DNA from: Chloroflexota bacterium
GTDB taxonomy: Bacteria; Chloroflexota; Dehalococcoidia; Lucifugimonadales; Australimonadaceae
Direction: 5' to 3'
Assembly: GCA_027625205.1 (NCBI GenBank)
Contig: JAQBVZ010000052.1
Span: forward strand, 1-6,112
DNA length: 6,112 bases
The notes under the pieces are model-generated. The model ran no database searches. It was not told the origin of the DNA and was given only the letters and a program-made list of their open reading frames with translations. Within the stretch, counting starts at the first letter, position 1; the number at the start of each line of letters is the position of its first letter. The position numbers and the translations under genes were made by a program. Positions 1-5,100 of this stretch are shown here, piece after piece.

Positions 1-1022
1 CCAACCCTGCCGTAGGCGCGGTAGTGGTTAAGAACGGCCAGGTTATGGGGCGTGGCTTCACACAGCCGCCCGGCGGCCCTCATGCGGAGGTCATCGCGCT
101 GCAAGAGGCGGGTGACAAAGCCAACGGCGCGACCATGTACGTGACTCTTGAGCCCCATGCCCACCAGGGACGCACGCCCCCCTGCACTGACGCCATCATC
201 CAGGCTGGCATTGTTGAAGTGCACATCGCCACACTTGACCCCAACCCTAACGTCAACGGCAAAGGCGTCGTCGCGCTGAAAGCGGCGGGCGTACGCGTCA
301 CCGTTGGCGACCATGAACACGAGGCGCAGCAGGTCATCGAGGCCTTCACCAAGCACACCACAACCGGCTTACCATTCGTCGTAGCCAAGTTCGCCATGAG
401 CCTGGACGGCAAGATTGCCACGTCCACCGGCGAGTCTCAGTGGATCACCGGGCCGGAGATGCGGCGAGAAGTCCATCGCCTACGTGCTGAGTGCGACGCC
501 ATCATGGTGGGTATACAGACCGCCCTTCAAGACGACCCCCAGCTTACGGTGCGTGACGTGCCTGAGCCGCCGGAGCGCCAGCCCCTGCGCGTAGTGGTGG
601 ACAGCAATGGGCGTATGACAGCCACCGCCCGCATGTTGGCTGAGCCCGGCCGGACGCTGGTGGCCGTTGCTGAAGGCACTGCCAACGACTACCCTTTGCT
701 TGTCGACGCCGGCGCGGAGGTGGTCTCGCTGCCTGGGGACGACGGCCGTGTGGACCTCCAGGCGCTGCTGCAACTCCTGGGACAGCGTGGCGTCACCAGT
801 GTTTTGGTGGAAGGCGGCAACACTCTCCTGGGCGCGCTCTTTGATCTTGGAGCTGTGGACAAAGTGGTAGGTTGCGTGTCGCCCGTGGTGATAGGCGGCG
901 CTGAAGCGCCCACGCCCGTCGGCGGCCATGGCGCGCAACGGTTAACGGACGCTCTACGCCTGCGCGACGTGTCAGTCGCCACCATCGGCAACGATGTGAT
1001 GATTACAGGCTACCATCAGTAA
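1..1022 (+). CDS. ribD: Bifunctional riboflavin biosynthesis protein RibD (deaminase/reductase), 5' end cut by window
   Basis: Cytosolic bifunctional enzyme of riboflavin synthesis: the N-terminal domain deaminates the diaminopyrimidine made from GTP and the C-terminal domain reduces the ribosyl side chain with NADPH. The open frame runs in from the window edge; the first full codon is at base 3, and the visible NPAVGAVVV matches the family's N-terminal region, so roughly 20-30 residues are missing. The GTG at 24 is internal. The deaminase HAE motif lies at 81-89 and the zinc-site PPC at 177-185. The usual EPC preceding it reads EPH (His codon 156-158), an unusual ligand change. The reductase domain starts near 370 with KFAMSLDGKIA, followed by SQWITG, DAIMVG, DDPQLTVR and, near the end, LVEGGNTLLGALF. 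The visible 339 residues plus the missing start fit the normal length of about 360-370. The TAA stop is at 1020-1022. Other rib genes, if linked, would lie upstream, outside the window. Identification is secure. Confidence 0.96.
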   Translation, partial: NPAVGAVVVKNGQVMGRGFTQPPGGPHAEVIALQEAGDKANGATMYVTLEPHAHQGRTPPCTDAIIQAGIVEVHIATLDPNPNVNGKGVVALKAAGVRVTVGDHEHEAQQVIEAFTKHTTTGLPFVVAKFAMSLDGKIATSTGESQWITGPEMRREVHRLRAECDAIMVGIQTALQDDPQLTVRDVPEPPERQPLRVVVDSNGRMTATARMLAEPGRTLVAVAEGTANDYPLLVDAGAEVVSLPGDDGRVDLQALLQLLGQRGVTSVLVEGGNTLLGALFDLGAVDKVVGCVSPVVIGGAEAPTPVGGHGAQRLTDALRLRDVSVATIGNDVMITGYHQ

Positions 1023-1035
1023 TACGACTGTTTCC

Positions 1036-1064
1036 TTGAACCCCACAGTCACCAGATGTACGAT
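1036..1064 (+). promoter_or_regulatory. Candidate sigma70-type promoter upstream of the Rieske oxygenase genes
   Basis: TTGAAC at 1036-1041 and TACGAT at 1059-1064 are separated by 17 bases, each matching four of six positions of the -35 and -10 consensus. They lie in the 92-base gap between the ribD stop and the alpha-subunit start, leaving about 50 bases before the ATG at 1115. A short inverted repeat (GACTG 1026-1030, CAGTC 1046-1050) overlaps the -35 box and could be an operator or chance. The elements are weak; read-through from ribD is equally possible. Confidence 0.3.
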
Positions 1065-1102
1065 GATGATGTCTCGTGTTGCCTCCCCATGAACGGGGTC
1101 GC

Positions 1103-1108
1103 AGGGAG
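1103..1108 (+). promoter_or_regulatory. Ribosome binding site deciding the alpha-subunit start
   Basis: AGGGAG ends six bases before the ATG at 1115. The same frame is open back to a GTG at 1076, but that would add 13 residues (MLPPHERGRREKA) not expected in this family, and no comparable purine-rich element was noticed directly upstream of the GTG. The ATG at 1115 is therefore preferred. Confidence 0.7.
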
Positions 1109-1114
1109 AAAGCC

Positions 1115-2395
1115 ATGGAACTCGATCAACTCATCATGGATGATCCGGAACAGGGGCTCTTCAGAGTCCACCGTTCCACAATGACCTCTGAGGAGATTCA
1201 GCGCCTGGAGCAAGAGCGTATCTTTGACCGCTCGTGGGTCTACGTAGGCCACGAGTCTGAATTGCCTAACCCCGGCGACTTTATCCGTCGTCGCGTGGCA
1301 AACCGTCCCATGTTCTTCGTGCACGGCAAGGACGGCAAGCTGCGCCCCTTCCTGAACACCTGTCGTCACCGTGGAGCTATGGTCTGTCGCCAGGACTACG
1401 GCAACGCCGCGGCCTTCCAGTGCTTCTACCACGGCTGGACCTACGACAACAAAGGTGACCTCATTGGCGTGCCGGATGAGGAGGGCTATGCACCCGCTTT
1501 TGACCAGTCAGAGCTGGGGTTGATGCAGCCGCCCCTGGTTGAGCAGTACAGGGGCTTCTACTTTGCCTGCTTTGACCGCAACGCCCAAAGCCTAGACTCT
1601 TACTTGGGTGACGTGAAGGTCTTCCTGGACATTGTCATAGACCAGACGGAGGGGGGCATCCGCGTGTTGCCCGGCCCAGTGCGCTATGCCATCCGCGCCA
1701 ACTGGAAGCTCCTGGTGGAGAACAGCGTTGACGGATACCACGTGCCAACCACCCACCAGTCATACATGCAATACCTCAAGGACCAGGGCGTCAGCATGAC
1801 TGAACCCAAGGGACGGAGTTGGGGCATGGACATTGGTCACGGCCACGGCGCGTTCTCAGGCAGAGAGCGAAGCGCAGGCCAGTACGGCGGCGTGATTGAC
1901 CACTTCACAGACGATGTAAAGGTGCGTCTGGACAAGGTGAAAGCACAGCAAGTCCACCGTTACGGCGAGGAACGAGAGGACTGGGCGCCAGGTCGCGTTA
2001 ATTTCCTGGTCTACCCCAACATGGTCTTCGTAGGGAAAACCACGCTCCGCACCATCTGGCCCGTGTCCCCAGGTTTGATGGAAATCACAGGCTGGGCCAT
2101 AGTGCCCAAGAACGAATCAGCGGAGGAGCAGCAGGCACGCATCAATGAGATTCCACTGTTCCAGGGCCCAGGTGGGTTCGCTAGTCCGGATGACCTGGAA
2201 GCATTGGAGTCCAGCCAACTGGGCTACGCGGCCACTGAGGTGGAGTGGAACGACCTCTCTAAGGGGATGGACCGCGCTCCCAAGCCAGACGACGAGCTAC
2301 AGATGCGGGCCTTCTGGCGACAGTGGCAGGCTGACATGCTGGGCCTCCCCCAGGCGCGCAACATGCATGACCTGACAAAGTCGGCATCCAGCTAG
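1115..2395 (+). CDS. Rieske non-heme iron ring-hydroxylating oxygenase, alpha (catalytic) subunit
   Basis: Catalytic subunit of an aromatic-ring-hydroxylating oxygenase, which uses O2 and electrons from a ferredoxin/reductase chain to hydroxylate aromatic or related substrates in the cytoplasm. Counting from the ATG at 1115 (426 residues, normal length), the N-terminal Rieske domain has the exact CxH-x17-CxxH signature: C83, H85, C103, H106. The catalytic domain follows, with NWKLLVENSVDGYHVPTTH giving the bridging Asp206 and iron ligands His209 and His214; the third ligand is expected in SPDDLEALESSQLG, at Asp359 or Asp360. All metal ligands and the bridging Asp therefore appear intact. The beta subunit follows 126 bases downstream. 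Neither ferredoxin nor reductase is visible. The substrate cannot be read from sequence; the family includes benzoate, anthranilate, biphenyl, naphthalene and phenylpropionate oxygenases. The reaction could be mono- or dioxygenation. Family assignment is secure; substrate is unknown. Confidence 0.95.
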   Translation: MELDQLIMDDPEQGLFRVHRSTMTSEEIQRLEQERIFDRSWVYVGHESELPNPGDFIRRRVANRPMFFVHGKDGKLRPFLNTCRHRGAMVCRQDYGNAAAFQCFYHGWTYDNKGDLIGVPDEEGYAPAFDQSELGLMQPPLVEQYRGFYFACFDRNAQSLDSYLGDVKVFLDIVIDQTEGGIRVLPGPVRYAIRANWKLLVENSVDGYHVPTTHQSYMQYLKDQGVSMTEPKGRSWGMDIGHGHGAFSGRERSAGQYGGVIDHFTDDVKVRLDKVKAQQVHRYGEEREDWAPGRVNFLVYPNMVFVGKTTLRTIWPVSPGLMEITGWAIVPKNESAEEQQARINEIPLFQGPGGFASPDDLEALESSQLGYAATEVEWNDLSKGMDRAPKPDDELQMRAFWRQWQADMLGLPQARNMHDLTKSASS

Positions 2396-2406
2396 GAGTA
2401 GCGAGT

Positions 2407-2452
2407 GCAGAGGACGGAGCCTTCTGCCGAGGGGTACGGGGGTGTCCCCCCG
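2407..2452. repeat. GC-rich intergenic hairpin repeat, copy 1 (alpha-beta gap)
   Basis: Two adjacent hairpins fill much of the gap between the oxygenase subunits. The first pairs GCAGAGG (2407-2413) with CCTTCTGC (2420-2427) with one bulged base. The second pairs CGGGGG (2437-2442) with CCCCCG (2447-2452) across a TGTC loop. The first 23 bases match the copy at 3070-3092 in 17 positions without gaps, and both copies continue to a second hairpin centred on ggtgtccc. No T-run follows, so it does not look like a standard intrinsic terminator. It resembles a dispersed REP-like intergenic element rather than a gene. Confidence 0.6.
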
Positions 2453-2508
2453 CATATCACTCCAAAAACGTTCGGGGTGGGCTGGTGAGAACGACCACCT
2501 CCCTGCCT

Positions 2509-2515
2509 GAAGGAG
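2509..2515 (+). promoter_or_regulatory. Strong ribosome binding site for the beta subunit
   Basis: GAAGGAG ends six bases before the ATG at 2522, a near-ideal Shine-Dalgarno match. It gives the beta subunit independent, strong translation initiation, consistent with the need for alpha and beta in equal amounts despite the 126-base gap. Confidence 0.75.
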
Positions 2516-2521
2516 ACCATC

Positions 2522-3031
2522 ATGGTACAAAATAAAAAAGCCCCACCCACAAGCATGGAGCTTCAACACGAGATTGAGCAATTCCTCTACAACGAGGCGG
2601 CGCTGCTGGACGATTGGCAGCTTGAGGAATGGCTAACGCTGTTCACAGCGGACGGCACGTACTTCGTCCCAACAACCGACTTCCCGGAAGGCTACCCTGA
2701 GCCTCACCTGGCGCTGATTGACGACGATATGACGCGCCTGACGGGGCGAGTAAAGCGTCTGCTGAGTCGCCACGCTTACCGCGAGTACCCCTACTCCCGC
2801 ACACGGCGGATGATATCCAACATCCGCGTCACCGGCGCTGAGGGCGATGACCTCCAAGTGACGGCGTCGTTCATCGTATATCGCATACGCATGGGGCAGG
2901 TTGCGCCCTATGTGGGCAAGTACCTCTACACCCTCACGCGTGAGAACGGCGACCTGAAGATACGACACCGCCGTGCAGTGCTGGACCTAGAGGGCCTCTG
3001 GGACCACGGCGCAGTCAGCATCATTTTGTAG
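2522..3031 (+). CDS. Ring-hydroxylating oxygenase, beta (small) subunit
   Basis: Small, metal-free subunit that packs with the Rieske alpha subunit, usually as an alpha3beta3 hexamer, and mainly stabilises it. The 169 residues are the usual length for this NTF2-like fold family. Recognisable family stretches in order: an N-terminal helix with EIEQFLYNEAALLDDWQLEEWLTLF (residues about 17-41), then ADGTYFVP, the central SRHAYREYPYSRTRRMISNI (about 82-101), and a C-terminal strand region with YTLTRENGDLKIRHRRAVLD. No signal peptide or membrane segment is seen. It follows the alpha gene on the same strand and is probably co-transcribed, although the gap carries a hairpin repeat that could affect the alpha:beta ratio. 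The stop TAG (3029-3031) borders the convergent intergenic region. Confidence 0.93.
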   Translation: MVQNKKAPPTSMELQHEIEQFLYNEAALLDDWQLEEWLTLFTADGTYFVPTTDFPEGYPEPHLALIDDDMTRLTGRVKRLLSRHAYREYPYSRTRRMISNIRVTGAEGDDLQVTASFIVYRIRMGQVAPYVGKYLYTLTRENGDLKIRHRRAVLDLEGLWDHGAVSIIL

Positions 3032-3046
3032 GGGTGGGGTAGCTTT

Positions 3047-3071
3047 GCGCCCTCCTGTCTAAGGGGAGCGC
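3047..3071 (+). terminator. Hairpin just after the beta-subunit stop, possible terminator
   Basis: GCGC (3047-3050) pairs with GCGC (3068-3071); after one C-A mismatch, CTCC with GGGG (3052-3055 with 3063-3066) continues the stem, including one G-U pair, around a seven-base loop. It begins 15 bases after the stop codon, between convergent genes, where a terminator is expected. There is no T-run after it on either strand, so the termination role is inferred from position. Its right arm overlaps by two bases the next hairpin, starting at 3070. Confidence 0.4.
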
Positions 3072-3117
3072 AGAGGGGACACCCCTCTGCCGGGAGATTG
3101 AAAGAGGGTGTCCCTCC
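3070..3117. repeat. GC-rich intergenic hairpin repeat, copy 2 (convergent region)
   Basis: A perfect nine-base inverted repeat, GCAGAGGGG (3070-3078) and CCCCTCTGC (3082-3090), with an ACA loop, is followed by a second stem GAGGG (3104-3108) and CCCTC (3112-3116) with a TGT loop. It is a diverged copy of the element at 2407-2452: the first 23 bases match at 17 positions, and the second hairpin again has a G-run, TGT and a C-run. Changes in one arm tend to be mirrored in the other, as expected for a structured element. It may also help to end transcription of the two convergent genes. Confidence 0.65.
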
Positions 3118-3184
3118 TTCCTTTACCCAAACAAGGCATCTGGACGGGTGGGTGGGAAGAGCCAACGCTCCCCCCTTCCACCAG

Positions 3185-3217
3185 ATTGCCACGTCCCGGC
3201 AAGCCGGATCTCGCAAT
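3185..3217. repeat. attgc/gcaat inverted repeat with inner GC hairpin
   Basis: ATTGC (3185-3189) and GCAAT (3213-3217) flank an inner inverted repeat CCGGC (3196-3200) and GCCGG (3203-3207). The whole 33-base unit can fold on itself. The pattern 'attgccacg ... ctcgcaatgacga' is a style of short intergenic repeat recalled from many bacterial genomes, including Dehalococcoidia-like ones; only one copy is present here, so repeat status cannot be shown from this window. It lies just past the end of the SDR gene. Confidence 0.45.
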
Positions 3218-3230
3218 GACGAGAGAAGCC

Positions 3231-4199
3231 TTACTCCGCGTTGTGCTCCAGCCACGTCATATAGTCGGCGATGCCGCCCTCAAGGCCGTACTCAGGCTTG
3301 AACCCCGTGTCCTTTTGAAGTAGCCCGATATCCAGATACGGGTTCGGTCGCACTCCAGGCGGCGTGCCATCATTCAGCGGTATCTGGGCATCAGGGCGCA
3401 CCTTCTGGATAGCCTGCACTACCTCTCGCAGCGTCGTGGCCTGACCAATGCTCACGTTGTAGATGCGGTTGGGCAACGATCCCGCCGTCTGGAGCGTCGC
3501 CAACCCAAGCGCAGTGTCCTTCACGTAGGTGAAGTCCATCGCCATACCCTCGGAGAAGCCGCTCTCCGGCAGGAAATCGGGGTCGAAGGGCTTACCGTCG
3601 ACAGCTGCGCGACACGCCTGCTGTATGAACGTCATGGGTACGTGGCGCAGCCGCCGCTGCTTGTTGTACATGGGGCCAAAGATGAAGGCTATTCGTGCCG
3701 ACACCACGTCCAACCCCGTGGCGGAGCCATAGAACAGCGCCATGGTCTCCTCCGCCTTCTTGAACGCCTCCGTGGTGTTGTCAGCTTGAATGCGAAGTTT
3801 CATGTCCTCTCTGAAGGGGCCCGCCGTCTCGCCAGAGTACACGGCGACAGAACTAGCGATGGTCACGCGCTTGACGCTCCAGAGCCGCCCGGCCTCCAGC
3901 ACGTTGTACAGCGCCACAGTGTTGATCCGGTACTGCTCTGACGGCGGCGATGCTCCCAACGGGGGCACAACCAGGTGGACTATCCCCGTGATGTTGTACT
4001 TGGAGCCCACCTGGAAGATGGTGTAGGGGTTGGTCAGGTCCATCTGCTCCACGTGGACCCGCTTGCCGTACTCGCTCTCAAGGAACGACGGCGCGGCCCA
4101 CGCACGATGGTAGGTGGCAACCACCTCCTCGCCCATGTCGAGCAAGCGCCGCACGGTGTGTAGGCCAATGAATCCGAGTCCGCCAGTCACGAGAATCAT
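3231..4199 (-). CDS. Extended SDR, NAD-dependent epimerase/dehydratase family, catalytic Tyr apparently replaced
   Basis: Cytosolic Rossmann-fold protein of the extended short-chain dehydrogenase/reductase family, whose members act as epimerases, dehydratases or reductases on nucleotide sugars and other hydroxy/keto compounds. The 322 residues are the normal length. The NAD(P)-binding motif TGGLGFIG (residues 5-12) is intact, a family-like DLT follows at 54-56, and ASSVAVY (115-121) supplies the active-site Ser/Thr region. About 25 residues on, where YxxxK should stand, the sequence reads TEAFK (143-147), so the Lys is kept but Tyr is Thr. Whether it is a normal oxidoreductase is therefore uncertain. 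GPMYNKQRR and the C-terminal substrate domain look typical. The ATG at 4199 has AAGGGGG four bases upstream. The racemase-like gene ends 36 bases before it on the same strand, suggesting one transcript. The substrate is unknown. Confidence 0.9.
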   Translation of the reverse strand: MILVTGGLGFIGLHTVRRLLDMGEEVVATYHRAWAAPSFLESEYGKRVHVEQMDLTNPYTIFQVGSKYNITGIVHLVVPPLGASPPSEQYRINTVALYNVLEAGRLWSVKRVTIASSVAVYSGETAGPFREDMKLRIQADNTTEAFKKAEETMALFYGSATGLDVVSARIAFIFGPMYNKQRRLRHVPMTFIQQACRAAVDGKPFDPDFLPESGFSEGMAMDFTYVKDTALGLATLQTAGSLPNRIYNVSIGQATTLREVVQAIQKVRPDAQIPLNDGTPPGVRPNPYLDIGLLQKDTGFKPEYGLEGGIADYMTWLEHNAE

Positions 4200-4235
4200 G
4201 CGTCCCCCTTCAAGTCAGGAATTTCTTGTCACGCC

Positions 4236-4985
4236 TTAGGGCAGTTCACGGAGAAGGCGGCCATAGCCTTCCAACGGCTCGTCGATGTGTAGCTGCTTGC
4301 GGATACCCCACAGCTCGTGGCTGAGGTTGGTCACCACCGTGGTGTTCACATCGTTCTCCAGCACCTCCACTATCGGCAGCACGCGCCAGCCGGAGCCCAA
4401 AAGGTAGATAGCGTCCACGTCCGGAGTGTTCAGGTACGCCTTCTTCGCGAAAGCGTACACCTCCTGGGGCGGTATCTTCCCCAAGTCGCCGAAAGGCACG
4501 CCTGAGCCTTCAAGAGTGAAGAATTCGTGGTCGGTGACCTCGAACCCAGCGTCCCTGAAAAGTTGCGCGAATTTGCCTCTGACAACCTGGTCGGCGATGT
4601 AGTCGATGATGAGCATGCGCTTCACACCCAAGGCGTGAAAAGAGTCGACTGCCAGCTGGGTGGCTGTGAGGATGGGAACGCCGTGCTTCTTCTCCAGGTC
4701 TGCCCGGAGCTTGGCGTCACCCTCAAGACCTCCGGTGGTGGTGGTGATGGGCGTACCGCTGATGACAACGACATCCGCGCCCACGTCCACGAGCTCAGCG
4801 ACCCGTTCTTCAACTATGGTCCCCAGGCGCTCGAACTCCTGGTCGCTGCCCTCGCGTGCTCCCAGGCGGTTGGGTATGACGGCGACGCCATCAGGCACAA
4901 GGTTCATAAAGTCTTGCAAAGCGTGGGGGCGATAGCTGGGTTTCACGATGCCGACCGTGCCGCGCCAACCGAAGTACATAGACAT
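4236..4985 (-). CDS. Asp/Glu racemase superfamily protein (arylmalonate decarboxylase/maleate isomerase-like), lacking all cysteines
   Basis: The fold and motifs match the aspartate/glutamate racemase superfamily, closest in style to arylmalonate decarboxylase and maleate cis-trans isomerase. Supporting stretches: RGTVGIVKPS near the N-terminus (8-17), GADVVVISGTPITTTTGG (69-86), TATQLAVDSFHALGVKRMLIIDY (107-129), DAIYLLGSGWRVLPIVEVLE (191-210) and a C-terminal TVVTNLSHELWGIRKQL. Known members use a Cys in the second region, the fourth region or both. Here those positions are Ser76/Gly77 and Gly197/Ser198, and the 249-residue protein has no Cys anywhere. It therefore cannot use the usual thiol chemistry; it may be an enzyme with another mechanism or a binding protein. 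The ATG at 4985 is chosen because GAGGAGG (4997-4991) lies five bases upstream; an ATG two codons later is an alternative. It is probably co-transcribed with the SDR, 36 bases downstream. Family is fairly certain, function unknown. Confidence 0.87.
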   Translation of the reverse strand: MSMYFGWRGTVGIVKPSYRPHALQDFMNLVPDGVAVIPNRLGAREGSDQEFERLGTIVEERVAELVDVGADVVVISGTPITTTTGGLEGDAKLRADLEKKHGVPILTATQLAVDSFHALGVKRMLIIDYIADQVVRGKFAQLFRDAGFEVTDHEFFTLEGSGVPFGDLGKIPPQEVYAFAKKAYLNTPDVDAIYLLGSGWRVLPIVEVLENDVNTTVVTNLSHELWGIRKQLHIDEPLEGYGRLLRELP

Positions 4986-4990
4986 AGCTG

Positions 4991-4997
4991 CCTCCTC
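4991..4997 (-). promoter_or_regulatory. Strong ribosome binding site of the racemase-like gene
   Basis: On the minus strand GAGGAGG lies five bases before the ATG at 4985 and eleven before the second ATG at 4979, which favours the first start. Confidence 0.7.
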
Positions 4998-5001
4998 AAT
5001 C

Positions 5002-5037
5002 TGAGCGATAGCCGCTCAAGTGAGGGGAGTTTACTCC
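5002..5037 (-). promoter_or_regulatory. Two inverted repeats in the leader of the racemase-like gene
   Basis: TGAGCG (5002-5007) and CGCTCA (5013-5018) form a perfect six-base stem with a five-base loop, four bases upstream of the Shine-Dalgarno sequence on the minus strand. A second palindrome, GGAGT (5026-5030) and ACTCC (5033-5037), lies just beyond it. Both sit in the 115-base gap after leuS. They could be operator sites or a leader hairpin affecting translation. No T-run or convincing promoter accompanies them, so the role is inference. Confidence 0.35.
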
Positions 5038-5100
5038 AAGTCAGCGTCTCTTTGTTCCAGTCGTTCTGAGGCTCTTGAAGGATAAGCGAGAAATACGCTG

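Noticed and set aside
480..938. Long open frame of 152 codons on the minus strand inside ribD
   Set aside because: It lies opposite a clearly recognised RibD reductase domain, shows no family-like motif and is typical of GC-rich antisense shadow frames.
1076..1114. GTG at 1076 as the start of the Rieske alpha subunit
   Set aside because: The ATG at 1115 has AGGGAG at six bases spacing and gives the normal family N-terminus; the extra 13 residues look untranslated.
2498..2515. CTCC/GGAG pairing that could hide the beta-subunit ribosome binding site
   Set aside because: Only four base pairs with a nine-base loop; any purine-rich Shine-Dalgarno can find such a partner by chance.
3032..3230. 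Possible CRISPR or small RNA gene in the convergent gap
   Set aside because: There are no regularly spaced direct repeats and no promoter; the structure is explained by inverted repeats.
3098..3323. Two overlapping short plus-strand frames starting in the convergent intergenic region
   Set aside because: They run through the hairpin repeats and antisense into the SDR gene, have low-complexity translations and no good ribosome binding site.
4527..5069. Open frame of 180 codons on the plus strand across the racemase-like gene
   Set aside because: Opposite a gene with recognisable family motifs and a strong ribosome binding site; the translation has no recognisable domain.
4986..5100. Sigma70-type promoter for the racemase-SDR pair on the minus strand
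   Set aside because: A TAAACT-like -10 can be found, but no reasonable -35 at 16-18 bases spacing; too weak to call.
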